This document shows, piece by piece, positions 1-12,196 of a stretch of 64,000 nucleotides of DNA (its first letter is position 1; every line of letters begins with the position of its first letter). The position numbers were made by a program, and so were the translations under genes. The DNA comes from Adineta ricciae (lineage: Eukaryota > Rotifera > Eurotatoria > Adinetida > Adinetidae), in NCBI GenBank assembly GCA_905250025.1, contig CAJNOJ010000015.1, positions 682,001 through 746,000 on the forward strand, in the 5' to 3' direction. A model generated the notes under the pieces. The model saw only the letters and a program-made list of their open reading frames with translations, was not told the origin of the DNA and did no database searches.

Positions 1-2216
1 TAGATCGAATCCGGAAATGAACCAATGACTAATAATTAAATTTACTCTTTGCGAGATTCAATTGTGATCGAATTTCCTACAAACGCATACCTGACTTTCA
101 AAATATTTCTTCGTTTCCGACTGACGTCAATTTTATTATGTATTTCCCTAGGCCAAGAACATAAATTAACACATTTATTGGATCTTCATTGAGCTAGAAA
201 AATGATCAGAGACATGACATATCCACTGACGACGAAACAGTATCGTTATTCTTGTTATTGTTATTATTGAAAGATGCGATACTCTTCAGAGATTTTTCTA
301 ATCAAATGAACTCTTCAATGTTCAAAAGAAGTTTCCGTCAGAAATCTGACAAAAAGTAATGTTGTTGTTATTCTCTCGCTCATCCGAGTTTGTTTCTTGA
401 ACGAAAAATGACGAGTTAACTGATGATGTCTTGAGGAAAGAAAAAGAAAACTCGCTAGTTAGGGCACTTGTTTTTTTTTCTTCGCTTCTCAAGATACTCC
501 AAGAAGCAAGTTGAGTGTACTCAATAGAGTAAGTCCTTTTTTCGGTTACTTTTTCTTCTGCCAATTAATGAACATGGCTACTTCAATATTTATACCGATC
601 TTAACAATCTTAGATATAATAGACCTATGATTTGATTTGAGACAAAATGAAATATTCAACACTATAATCAACTATTGTGTGCCCGAAGACAAATACATCG
701 TAGAATCTAATATAACCAAACGTTATGATCGCCTGCTGCTTTATCCAGACTTGACTGACTTCCGACTTAAATATTTCTTTCGTATTGACATATGTCTTCG
801 AGTCTGCCGATTGCTAGCACATATAATTCTTCGTTCTCTCTAATAAATATAAATATAAATAAATATATATATGGGATGGTCTAGATTAGAGACGTTCATG
901 ATTAAATAAACAAATCATCGAATGAAACCTTACGCACTATTTTCCATCTTCTTTGCTAGTAGTAGTCGATGTTTTTCTTTTTCTTTTCTTCATGTTTCTT
1001 AGAAAATCTATTGTTATTGAGTTATTATTTCTATATATGTGTATGACGAAGCAGAGAGGTTAACATTTCATGATTCAAGACATATAATTTCGCAGCTGCA
1101 AATATGATGATAGTTTACTCTAAGTTGTTTCGCTGTTTCATTCGCGTTTCTTTTTGGTGAGTACGTCTCTGGAGGAATTTGGAATCTACACAAAACATTG
1201 TTGGCAAAATGCGACATGGAGAAGAGAAATACTAGATGAATATGTGTAACTTAAGAAAAGAAAGAAAAGAAATATGAATATAAGGAAATGATAATTAAAA
1301 TGACAAAAGGAAACGACAGTCTTCTAGTAGAGCAAATCTAGTATAGAAAGTTAGCCAAGCAAGTGTGCTGTGAAAAAAAGTATGTTTTGTCTTCCTTTCC
1401 CTCCCATTCTCTGGTCATGACTTCTTCTGTTATGTCACGCATTACAATAAATCGGCCTGATCATGAGAAGATTACTCATGTTTGAAAGAGAAATTCATCG
1501 ACACGTCGACGAGACTTTGAATTTACGTTGTTGTCGCTGCGTCTTCCGATGTCTGATCAATTTATGAGTCAGGTCTTTTTCAAAAATGTGGAAGTACTTC
1601 CTATCTTATTAATGTATCGCATTTCTGCTCACTGTGTTCCGAGAAGAAAAGGATTAATTATCAACCCAGATAAGCAAGTACTTTAGTCTATTTTTTAGTA
1701 GCTACATCTCTTCCTCCTCTCCGATAAACTTTGAAAGTACCTCGAGTTCGTAAGGAAATCTAATTTTGGAAATCTATTCAATCAATTTTATTAAAAATTG
1801 CATCATTGGAATTCCGCTTTTGTTCTAATGAGAAAACACAAGCAATGTTCGGCGATTCTTTTCTTTCTTTCTCTCTTTCTCTCTATTCCTCTCTGTCTCT
1901 CTTTTCTCTCGACACGTCTCTCTATTGTTTCCGATTTCAGAGCATGAATGAGTAGTAAACCAGTTTTATTCTTATCATTTCTATTAACCCTCAACCAGTT
2001 TTCCCTTCTATAGATTTACTAATCGTCTATTTGTTTTTTTTTGCCTTCTCATCTCTCCTATTTTGTTTTGGATTTCAATCAAGTATGCATAATAAACGAT
2101 TCCCTCAAGAATAAATTTCCTCTTTCATTCGTTAGACAATAGTTGATCGTCGATGATTTTCTTTTTTCTTCTTATTCTTTGCTTTTCTTGTAGATAAAAG
2201 AATTTTGTTTTCAATT
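1..2216. other. 5' intergenic / upstream region of the C2-domain gene
   Basis: No convincing gene is seen. The stretch is AT-rich with scattered pyrimidine tracts, for example the CT-rich run near 1858-1915. A short open frame at about 637-843 has no recognisable domain. A polypyrimidine tract ending in TAG at 2191-2193 lies 23 nt before the ATG at 2217, so part of this region may be a 5' UTR intron or a trans-splice acceptor region. Confidence 0.5.
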
Positions 2217-5061
2217 ATGAATGACATGTTTAATATACGCTCGTTTGTCGAAAATCAAGTGGAAAGATTATCGTCACCGAAGAATCTTCTCGTTGATAAA
2301 TTTCGTCAAACAGTTGACAATATTAAATTACCATTCTCGGCGACTGCCACTAACGATTTGACGACTAATGAAGATGCATTTAATGTACGTCCATCAGAAT
2401 CTTCATCAAGCTCATCTGTTTCATCTAGCGAGCACACGAACAATTCACGATTAAATTCTCTCAAATCTACACCCACACCACGCTCCAATCAATCAACGTC
2501 ACCCAATTCACAGAAAATCTCGCGTCTGTTACCCATGACATCGCCAATATCGTCGCCGAAACTTCTGTCAAACTTTAAAACAATCACCGATCGTTTGTCG
2601 CACCCTCAAAGTATTCTTCGTCGTCATGTCTCCGAATCCAATCAAACAGATGTACCAATAACTTCCAACAATGACGATAAATCTTTCTCTCAGCCAATCT
2701 ATCACGATAATCCAACAATGGAGATCAATTTTCGATCAAATGATAACAATGATAGCAACACGATAACTGATGTAACGACGAAACTTCTCGGTCGATCACG
2801 CTCTCTTATCCGACAATCTACTGATACGACATGTACATATCCAATACGACGACCAATGCGCCGAATGGAATCGGTTGAAACAGTCGAAATTCCCGGCTTG
2901 AACGGTCTTAAAGCGCTTCGTTACTTAAATGGTAACTTAGGCAAACTTCAACCAGATCTTTACATAAAACAAACGTCACAAACAGATCCAACATATGGCT
3001 GTGGAAAACTAACATTTACAGTCAATTATAACCAACAAACATCAGCACTAATTGTCAATGTTGTATCAATTGATAATCTTCCATATCGAGATGTCAACTC
3101 GAAGATTCTGCCAGATCCATTCATCAAAGTTGTTTTGTTACCTGACCGGCGCCGAAAGTTTCAGACGAAAGTTTCCAAACGAACTCTCTCGCCCCAGTTT
3201 AACGAAATTTTTCAATTTCAAATCGGCTATGAAGAATTACGTCGGCGAATCTTACTTTTATCTGTGTACGATTTCGGTCGGCCAAGCAAACGAAGTCTCA
3301 TTGGCACAGTCAAGATCGATGATGTCTCATCTATGCCTGATATAACCTCACAAGATATAACATTTAATCGAAGCATTGTTCCTGGAACTGAAGTAAGTCG
3401 ATTTTCAATCATAACATCTTTTCTTTTCCTTGTCTATGGATAAATATAGCACATGCCGGAAATTAACCGGGAATGTAGAAAACAGAAAGGGGTGTCTGCT
3501 AGTAATCGAACATATTCTATCAAATTTTCGTCGATGTGAACATCCGTTCCGATCCGTCCGTTCACACGACAAATCACTCGTTGTATTCTAACAAGCTCGA
3601 TTTCTATTTGCCTATTGATCATTCGTTGTTTGTTAACTAAACGACAAGGAGAAAAAGAACTGTCAACATTCGTTTGACAGACTATTGCTATCTACATTAT
3701 TAATTAGATCCTAATGTGAGAAGTAACAATGGAAACAAGAAGAAAGAGAAAACAAGGCATTTATTCGCTTGTCATCGTTGAATGCGCACATGTATGCTTA
3801 ACCTGAATGAAAATTAATAACAGTAATACGATAACAGCATTTGACGAGTAATCAACATCGTCTCTCTCATTCATTAGAGAACATAAAAAAGAGGCCGTTC
3901 GAGGCTGAGGAAACTCCATCGAGATTTAGTTGATAAAGAGAGTAACATAACATGCAATTCTAATCAAACAACATGATCGTAAGCTGAATAAGAACAAACG
4001 ACATAAACTGTATATACACAGAGTGGAAAAACAAGCGACGCTTGCTTTATATTCCTTTAAATTAAACAAATTTATCGAATAGAAAAAAAAAACTTCCGTA
4101 TAATTACTAATGATAGTATTTACAATGCAAGCCTATGCATGATATTTTAAAATAGAAGAATAATTATTATTCGAACGTCAGTCTATGCTAAGAACACAAA
4201 TGAACTTTCATGTGATTATCATGAAAGTTTCAAGATCAGCTTTCTGTGGGGTTGAATTTCTTTTCCGAGAAGATTTATTTACAAACTAGAAAATCAGCAA
4301 TGCAAGTTAAATCGGAGACAGCTATTTATTTTATGGAGGAGTGGAAACGAATGAAGGCAAGATGACTAGACGTTGCACGCTCATTTCTTGCATAGAAAGG
4401 TTATGCGATGTTCTTTGATCGTCAAATATAGTCTTGTTCGAAAGTGTTTACTTTCGGCTGCTTTTAATATATTTTTGATCAATTATTAATCAATACCCTT
4501 TCTTTTTATATGTGCTCGACCGACTCACTTCTAATGTTTCTACCCTGTGTTCTCTAGAGCGACCCTGATCTCGGCGAATTAACTGTTTCGTTATGTTATT
4601 TACCAAACGCAAAGCGGGTCACAGTAACAATTGTCAAAGCGAGCTCATTGAAACCCATGGATATCACGGGTAAATCAGATCCATATGTGAAAGTTATTCT
4701 ACTCATCCATGGCAAAAAAATTCGCAAGAAGAAAACGTCGGTTTTGTCAAACACTCTCAATCCTACATATAATGAAAGTTTAGAATTCGATGTCGCTGTT
4801 GATTCACTGTCGGATACCGATCTGATTTTTAAAGTCATCGATTACGATCGTGTCGGTTCAAATGAGCTAATCGGCTGCGTTGGCATCGGCGCGCATTTCG
4901 AAGGGATCAATCGTGATCATTGGTTTCAAATGCTAGAACATCAGCGTGTTCCCATAACGGAAAGTTATAATTTACGTGAAACGATACCAATGATTCCATG
5001 CACAAATCCACTGACATCAATGACAAGTAGCAAAATCGTGACTTTGAACATCAACAGTTAA
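2217..5061 (+). CDS. Synaptotagmin-like protein with tandem C2 domains (C2A-C2B)
   Basis: Two exons, 2217-3392 and 4558-5061, give about 559 aa; the GTAAGT donor and CTCTAG acceptor flank a 1165-nt intron, long for this window. Residues 1-260 are a low-complexity Ser/Thr/Asn-rich linker. C2A spans about 262-390 and C2B about 393-540, separated exactly by the intron. The arrangement resembles synaptotagmin, rabphilin and related membrane-traffic proteins, whose C2 domains bind acidic phospholipid, often with calcium. C2B keeps the acidic loop residues (PMD, KSDPY, VIDYDR). C2A has YRD and LPDPF in loop 1, but loop 3 reads VYDFGRP, so the second loop-3 Asp is Gly. No N-terminal membrane helix is visible, so it may be cytosolic like Syt17/BK or rabphilin types. 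The start is the first in-frame ATG after a plausible acceptor at 2193. The exact subfamily is uncertain. Confidence 0.85.
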
Positions 5062-6172
5062 ATAGAAACCTCGATGACCGGTGATGTACGTGTGTGTTTA
5101 GATATGTTTTACTGTACAAAGAGCTATTTATTTTTTCTTCTCGTTTTTGACAGAAAAAATAAAGAAAGAAATTAATAAAATTATGAAAAATCCTCGTCAC
5201 AATCGATTGGATTCGATGTTTGCGCTTGATTGGAATTGTTCGATATCGTTTGTTTACTTCGCTTGGACTGTTCGATTGAAAACGAGGGCACCTCGCTCTC
5301 ATCATCGGGCATCGACCGTTTTCGAGATTCGTCTTTCTAAAAATAGCATCGAAAAATAATATTAAAGTTGCAGTTTTTGTTGCCTACCGGTAATTGTGAC
5401 AAACGGTGAATAAGCAATGGAACAGAATCATTGATAATTTCTATGAGAAAACAAGTTCATTCCAGGTGAAGTCATTATAACGCTTGAGTCAATTAAGGGA
5501 AACTCTATTTACTATAGAGAAATGTTTTTTTGTAGCTCGTTTGTCTGTATTGATTAATCTCAAACAGCCTTTCAGAACATTCAATGAGTCGTGTGAATAC
5601 GATGAAAGCTTTCTAATCTTAGTGCAGCTGAACTCTCACGTGAGATGTCTCAGAAAGAGTCTCATCTGTTTTTTGTTTATCACACTATGTGAAAACTGTC
5701 CTCCATGTTTCAATACCTTTAACGTTTGTATCGAGTTTGGCGGTGTATGTCGGCCGAACAGCCTAGAAACAACTTGGTTTTTGTTAAACTGAGATTGATA
5801 TATAAATTTTATGCGTTTACCATCTGACGGACGGCACCCGGTGGAGCATGGAACCTTGAAAAACTCTCTGGATTTCGACAAGGCAAGTCTTTCAAGAATG
5901 ACGACTAAATGGAAATTGTAAATGAACTTGCGAGAATTCCATGGAGATTATATAAGTATTACCATAGTGCAATCGTGTAGATAGTTTTAGGAAAAACCGA
6001 ATGAACTGATTAACTAGAGTGGGTCGACAATGCGATACACTTTTATTGGTATTAGATGCTGCCAATCAATGATCATAAAATTGAAGATGTCACCAGAACA
6101 CCGCGCATCAGTTTTAGGTCATTAAGGACAAAAAAAGGCATCTAAATTTCACTATTAATAAGCATTTCCTAG
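5062..6172. other. Intergenic spacer
   Basis: This holds the 3' UTR of the C2 gene, with a poly(A) signal at 5158-5163, and then AT-rich sequence. Small open frames at about 5484-5792 and 5636-5881 overlap on opposite strands and show no domain or splice logic. Confidence 0.5.
5158..5163 (+). terminator. Poly(A) signal AATAAA of the C2-domain gene
   Basis: A canonical hexamer lies about 97 nt after the stop codon at 5061, in the expected orientation. Confidence 0.5.
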
Positions 6173-7007
6173 ATGATGAACACTATCGAGCGACATGCAA
6201 ATATACGTGTCTATATATCGAAAAATGTGCAACAATGCAATTACCCATGTGGTACATTGATTATGGTTGCTGGGGGTGGTGGAGGTAGGATTTTTGATGA
6301 TATTAGTTGAGAAAATTAGTTTTTGCTTTGTTCTAGGTTATACAGGACCGGCGGTATGTTCGCTTTATTGGAAAGGAAATAAATTTCATCGTATTCTATA
6401 GGCTATTTATCCTGATTTAGCAAAAGAAATGCAGGAATATCCAAATATAATTTCAGTGCAGATGGATTATCGATACCCAAGTGATCTAGAACCATGCGTA
6501 GGTTTCTATTTTCAATTGACAATAGCGAACAGAAACGATTTACTTTAATTAGGTACAAGATCTTATCGAAACCATTGATATCCTAGTATCGAGATATCAG
6601 ATTGAACGAGTAGTACTTATAGGATGGTCATTCGGTGGTGCTGTTGTTATCTCAGCAGGTGCTCAGCATAGACTCGTCAGAGCGATCGGTGAGAGGCGAA
6701 ACATTTCTTTTTAAAAAGCAACTCGATTCTCATTTGCTCATAATTAGCTACGGTTGCGTCACAAACTGCCGGTACAAACAGTGTTAGCAAATTAGCTCAA
6801 AAGGGCAAAGCATGTTTGTTCATTCACGGGAAAGGTGATCAGTGTTTGCCGTTTCGATGCTCGGAACAACTGTACCGGTTGGCCGGTGAACCAAAAGAAC
6901 TTGTTCTCTACGATGGTGATAATCACGGTGTGACAAATCATCGTGATGAAGTAAAAGACAAATTGAAACAGTTCGTGCTTCAATATTTATGTTTGCCAAC
7001 AAAATAG
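6173..7007 (+). CDS. Small alpha/beta hydrolase (dienelactone-hydrolase / TEX30-KANL3-like fold)
   Basis: Five exons (6173-6284, 6337-6353, 6402-6497, 6553-6688, 6748-7007) give about 206 aa with all phases consistent. Introns are 48-59 nt and exon 2 is a 17-nt microexon. Features of an alpha/beta hydrolase: a strand followed by a glycine-rich oxyanion loop (MVAGGGGG), the nucleophile elbow GWSFGG with Ser about 101, an acid in GKGDQ with Asp about 151, and a terminal His about 180 in GDNHG. The complete triad suggests an active serine hydrolase; the substrate cannot be inferred. An in-frame stop lies immediately before the ATG-ATG start, inside a possible acceptor TTTCCTAG. The 3' end converges on CYB5R4 with about 106 nt between stop codons. 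Confidence 0.82.
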
Positions 7008-7076
7008 CAATTTTCTCGTTTATAAAAAAGGAAATAATCTCGCTGTTAAATTATTCGAGCTTGTTATTATCCCAGG

Positions 7077-7082
7077 AATAAA
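7077..7082 (+). terminator. Poly(A) signal AATAAA of the hydrolase gene
   Basis: Lies 70 nt after the hydrolase stop and 32 nt before the facing CYB5R4 stop, so the two 3' UTRs probably overlap or abut. Confidence 0.5.
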
Positions 7083-7113
7083 TGTAAATGACTGTCGTTG
7101 TAGCCATGTTCTT

Positions 7114-9186
7114 TTAATAGACTAGGAAGAAAAAAAAACAATTTATGAGAGTGAAGAGCCCTGGCTCTTGGAGAAAAACGTACTCGAGAGCTTGTTTTGA
7201 AAATGGTGCGGGTCCGCAAACGCAAACAAGAGTATTTGTAACGTTGGTTTTGGAAGGCGGTTTCGGTAACAATCGATGGAGAAGCTCACCACGTATGTAG
7301 CCCGTTTCACCTGTCCAATCCGACTCTGACCGCGAAAGAATATTATAGAAAGTAAATCTGTAGACATAAAGACATTTTGTGCGTTTTGAAATGTTCATGA
7401 TAGGTTTCTGTATGTTACTTACTTATATTTTTCTGACATAGCTTGTAACTCCGCACCGCAAAGAATATCCTTTTGAGTTTTGTTGAAGAACAGTAGAAAT
7501 ATATCTCGATTCTGTTCACTATCAATCTGCTTAGTAGCGTAGTTTAAAATTCGGATCATTGGTGTCAGACCAGTACCAGCTGCAATGAGAACTAATGTGC
7601 GACACATATCAATTCGAGCAGTGTCAAAAGTGCCTTCAGCTGAACTCATTTCTATTGTGTCACCTAGCAAAAGAACATCTTCTATTGAAAGTCATGTTAT
7701 TGCATGTGTATTTCTGTACCAATAGATAGCTGTTGTAACATCGGAGTCATTGTTCGATCAATGTAATGTTTGATTAGCAGTTCAATTGTATGTTCAGATG
7801 ACGATTTGTTTTCTTCGTCTAATTTGTTTACAACTGTGTATGGTTTCGTAATAATTACACCTAAATGTGATCATTGAGTGAAAATAAACGAAAGAATTCA
7901 ATAGGAAAAACAAACCATCGTTGGTTCGCTGCAATCGGATGTGGTATCCGATCGGAGGTAACATGAAAACATTCGATGGTAGGGAGAACGTGTACCAGTC
8001 GCTATCATGTGTCACTGGTGTTCGTTTTATCAGCGTGGCATTGAAGTATATGGGCTCTAGGATAAAAATAGATAGCTTACACTGTGTTCATCGAATGTAC
8101 TTCATAAACATACCAAAATCTTGCATTGGACAAACTGATAAATGGTTTGGAGCAAACTTTCCAACAGATTTCCACATTTGATCTGTTTGTTTCTTCAGAT
8201 CAATTTCAATTTGACCTTGCTTATTCGACGAGATTCGTACTATTTTAAAAGACAGCAATCATTCCATATTTATTTCCAAATTCTGCTCTTCTTACCATTG
8301 AAATCATTTGTAACTAATTCAAGTAATTCTACCACAACAAAAAAAAGGATTTTGCGCTTTACAAATATCAGAATAATATTCACCTATCGATACTGTATGA
8401 ACAAACCCATCAATAAAAATAAGAGCAGTAAGATTTTTGCCATTTTCAATATTAACAAAGATTTTCTCAACAGTTAATGTCAAGCATGTCGTATATATGA
8501 ACAGAGTCAAACTTTTCGAATCAGGCTGTCGAAAATCGAATCGGAGTCGGAGAGGTAAAGACTTTTTTTTGGCTAATGCACCCTCCGTTGGACCGTGTTT
8601 TGTCACTAGTCGACCGACGAGACATTTTTCTAACATAGAACCAAAGTTGACCTGAAAACAGTTCGTTTGAAAACAGTTCTGTTCAAGATAGTTTAACAAA
8701 CCCAAGAATGTATCTCTTGAAAAAGTGTTGTAGCATCAACACCAGCACCCTTCATGATTTCATCTACCCCTCCTGGATGATAATCCAGATATGGAGTGAT
8801 ATTGTATACATTTCCTAATAATCAACAAGATTAATAATGATTTTCGCGCAAGGACAGACCAGGACTAGTCGTTACCGCTGATAGCTGTCCAACAATCGGT
8901 TTTCTTATTATGTTTAGCTAGTTCCTCTTCTGTAACAGTTAATAACTTCCCATTGGTTCCCGAAATATTCGGGGTATTATTCATTTTGCGTATCCAATCC
9001 ATTAAACCTGTTGAAATAGAAATTAATCGATGCTGAACTAATATTTCGCTTACCATGCTGAGGAGCTAAAGCGACCTAAACGAAAAAGTAGACATCGATT
9101 ACATAGTGTTCAAATGGAATCTTTACTTGAGCACGTGGTTTATTTGTCGCCGCTGCTGTTTTTCCCGGTAACTGAAGAAAATTCAT
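7114..9186 (-). CDS. CYB5R4: Cytochrome b5 reductase 4 (Ncb5or): cyt b5 + CS + NADH/flavin reductase
   Basis: Eleven exons: 9127-9186, 9054-9075, 8876-9007, 8702-8814, 8384-8651, 8296-8328, 8114-8239, 7916-8056, 7720-7860, 7423-7663, 7114-7357. Every junction keeps phase and introns are 46-65 nt. The product is about 506 aa, close to the human 521. After a short leader and a DWIR motif comes cytochrome b5 (about 40-115) with both haem His ligands, His84 in YHPGG and His107 in HSW. A CS domain follows (about 160-250), then the FAD domain with KPYTVV and the NADH domain with GTGLTPM and CVCGP. The three-part order b5-CS-b5R is diagnostic of CYB5R4, an ER-associated NAD(P)H oxidoreductase linked to fatty-acid desaturation and redox balance. 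Odd point: the last ten residues are a hydrophobic Phe-rich tail not seen in the human protein. Confidence 0.95.
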
Positions 9187-9866
9187 AGTTGTACGATTAT
9201 TCGTCGTTGAATTCGGTTCTCTTGGTTTGATGCAGCAAAGGACTTTCAAAGAAAAACAATTTCGAAAATTATCGTGAGAAACTTTCCATACTCACAATTG
9301 TGTAGAGAACTCATACTAACTCAAAACTTGCAATCTGTTCTATTTTTTCCTTTCTGAGTATAAAGCCTGCGCCATTCATGCAAATTATTCGATGTATTCT
9401 GTGGAAAAAGAGAAAATAGATTGCTTTCACCGTTCCTCTAACATAGAGATTTCCTTGAATGAGCATAATCTCTTAGAAATAGACGTAAGAAAAGACACTC
9501 TCTCTACGAAATGTTTTGGGGAGAAAATGCATTTTCGCGAGAAAAGATTGGTAAACTTTGCGGAGACCTATGTTGTTTTTGCTTTTGACAGACATGTTCC
9601 AGTCGCATTTCTGTCGAGCGAACGAGCACAGAACGTGTTTTCCTATTGGCTTCCGTTTCGTTCAATGACACTCAAGCTATCTGTCAATGGAAAAAAAAAG
9701 AAGATCAAAAGCTGCTCACCTTGCGTGGACGGAATTGAAATCAAAGAAGGAGAATCGTCATTCGTTCGATAATCTAATAAATACAAGACTAGCACATCTA
9801 CTTGTATACTCATAAAAAAATCAAGTAAAAAATTTATTAATTTTAAGAAAAAAAACAAAAAATTTT
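9187..9866. other. Intergenic spacer between CYB5R4 and the F-box gene
   Basis: Contains the CYB5R4 promoter/5' UTR and the F-box gene's 3' UTR. A plus-strand open frame of 126 codons at about 9392-9772 has no domain, no clear splice partner and an ordinary composition. I do not call it a gene. Confidence 0.5.
9833..9838 (-). terminator. Poly(A) signal (AATAAA on minus strand) of the F-box gene
   Basis: TTTATT on the plus strand lies 29 nt downstream of the F-box gene's stop codon. Confidence 0.45.
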
Positions 9867-11820
9867 TTAGGAAAAAACATTTAATTTTCGCTGCTTATTC
9901 GATTGAAATAATGGAATACCACAGAATGTTCGTTTCTTCTGACTAGAAGAAAATTGATTATCGTCATCATCTTCAACGAAGACGTTTTTATCAAAACAAA
10001 ACCGAAAGGCACAATCGTTGTTTGTTGAAAATACGCCAACTCTCCTGTTTACATTGCTTTCGAATACTGTTTGTATTTGATTACGTAAAAGAAAATGTGC
10101 ATCATATTTGCGAGTGAGTTCGATGATAAATGACGTTAAATTCGAATACATTCTGATGAGTTTCTTCATCGATTTCAAAAATATGTCAGTCGGTTCGAAC
10201 AAGGTTTGATCATATATAATAAAACGAAGATGAGTGAGATTTGTCGAATAAAGTTGATGGGGATGTGTCGGAATAAATGAACAAAGGTTTTGTTGATTGA
10301 TCATATTCTTTCCTAGAAAAGGTTCTTCCTATATGAAACAAAGAATTTCTCGTTTCGCACGTACCTAACGTCAAGAATTGCAAATGCGACCATCGAAACT
10401 GACTGGTTTGCTGCGCAATTTGTTTGAGAAAAGCCAAAAAATCTGACTGCAATGTTCTATCCAACACGTTTACATTGTGCAATGTTAAAGAAGCTAATTG
10501 TCGAGTGAGAAAGGAAAATTTCACGATTGTCCGTCGAGACATGTGAATATTATTCATTATCACCGTCTTGACATTCGATTGTGCTGTAACCATTTGTGTA
10601 TCTAGTATACGTTTTAAATCGCATATTCCTGATCCCATTTGATCGATTTTGCCATCTGATATAATCAAATCAGTTAATAATGATAAATTCGTCATCAATG
10701 TAACCAGACCATCAAGACTTAATTCAAATTTAGTGATAATTAATTTACGAAGAGACGCTATTACATGTGGGATATTATATATCGAACGAAGAAAGTACGA
10801 TTCGAATGATTGGCTTTTACCATTCTTATCGGACCATGTGATATTGTATTCATTGAGGAGTTCGACCGATGTCGTAACACATTGGATATAATCGAGAGAC
10901 AGCAATTGATTCGTATGCCAATATGTTTGTTGGATACAAGATGAGTGACGATTAAGGTTGGATGTGGAGTTCAATTGGAAATACACGGAAGGCAATACAC
11001 ACTGATGCAGAGTGATGAATTCTTCCGTTTGGTTTAGATGGCTGATATTCATTAGGATCAATCGTCGATATTTTGGATAGTCCAGAGTGTGGTGAAGGGG
11101 GAATGGACACATGCCGTGTAAATAGGATAACTCTAACGTGTGAAGGTAATGACAAGAGTTTACATATTGATGGAATTCATTGGGAAAAGTCGAATGGTTA
11201 TTGACTAAGAGAAATTTGAGTGTGAAAGTGTGCAATGAACAGGTAGGTAAACGAGAGAATATCTCGTGAGAACGATGATCATAGTCAAACATGATTTTTA
11301 AGTGTAGGTTAGTCAGTGATTGTAATCGACTTTTGAGAATATCTGTTGAATGCATTGTTAAATGTAACGTACTCAGTTGATTTGACGAACTCACTTCGGT
11401 GAAGTTAATCTGATCATTTGTTAAACGTAGAATTTTCAACGTTGCTGAACAGAATTTCGTCGAGTGTAGACTATTTCCGATGTGTTCATCATGAATGGTT
11501 AGTTCTTCAATTTGCAAACATTTCTTCAATGAAAACCCATTTTCAAGTAAAATCTTTCGACATATGATGTCCAGTTCATCTATAACTAATTGTCGTATTG
11601 TTGCTGCATTGGCTGTTAGCAAACGAGTGAAGCATGTAAATTGGTTGTAATCAACAGTGGATTTGATGTGAATACGTGTCCATAAGCACGGATTGTGATG
11701 TATCAGATTCCGCAGACGCTTTGATGACAAAAAATTTTGATAAAAATTCACTAATTCGATTTGATCGAATGTACGAAAAATTTTCAATAAAGCAACATCA
11801 GGCAATTCTGTTAGAGACAT
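9867..11820 (-). CDS. F-box protein with a long leucine-rich C-terminal region
   Basis: Two exons, 10365-11820 and 9867-10312, are separated by a 52-nt intron and give about 633 aa. The first 45 residues form an F-box (begins SLTELPDVALLKIFRTF, ends LWTRIHI), the Skp1-binding element of SCF ubiquitin ligases. The rest is rich in Leu/Ile with irregular repeats of the form LxxLxLxxxxI, typical of divergent LRR substrate-binding domains (for example LHTLELSYLHG, LTDLIISDGK). The target is unknown. The C-terminus has an acidic run (EDDDD) followed by basic residues. An acceptor-like TTTCTTTTAG abuts the ATG directly, consistent with a trans-spliced leader or a 5' UTR intron. The F-box call is firm; the LRR assignment is moderate. 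Confidence 0.8.
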
Positions 11821-12196
11821 CTAAAAGAAAGAAATCGAATGTAAAACGAAAAAAATCCGCGACTATTTCACCACTCAGGCTTCATGAGATATTCTCTAAG
11901 CGTTTTAAGTACATAAAGGGACCCAAGGGTGTATGATTTTCTTGTAAAGAAAAGAAGTGGGAGTAAAACACGCGAATAATTTCTATAGTCTCCTAATCCA
12001 CAATGGTAAATATTCAAAAGAAATGGAATATTATAGAAACTTTCTCATCTACCCACCCATTTTTGCGTCGCTTTTTCTTTCATATATTTCATAAATACAC
12101 ACATACACACAAACATATACATTGATTGTCACGAGAAAAGAAAACTTCACAATTATTAGATATGAACAGATGAAACATGAAAACAATGGAGTCAAA
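11821..12196. other. Short spacer between F-box and SOCS-box genes
   Basis: 376 nt of AT-rich sequence, presumably the F-box promoter/5' UTR plus the SOCS-box gene's 3' UTR. It includes a small CA-rich stretch near 12098-12115. No gene is seen. Confidence 0.45.

Noticed and set aside
637-843. 68-codon open frame near the left edge
   Set aside because: Short, no domain, and not flanked by convincing splice or start signals.
5484-5881. Overlapping open frames on both strands after the C2 gene
   Set aside because: Mutually overlapping and without domains; likely chance.
9392-9772. 126-codon plus-strand open frame between CYB5R4 and the F-box gene
   Set aside because: No recognisable domain, no splice partner, and Lys/Asn/Ser-rich composition typical of chance AT-rich frames. 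Lies where promoter/UTR sequence is expected.
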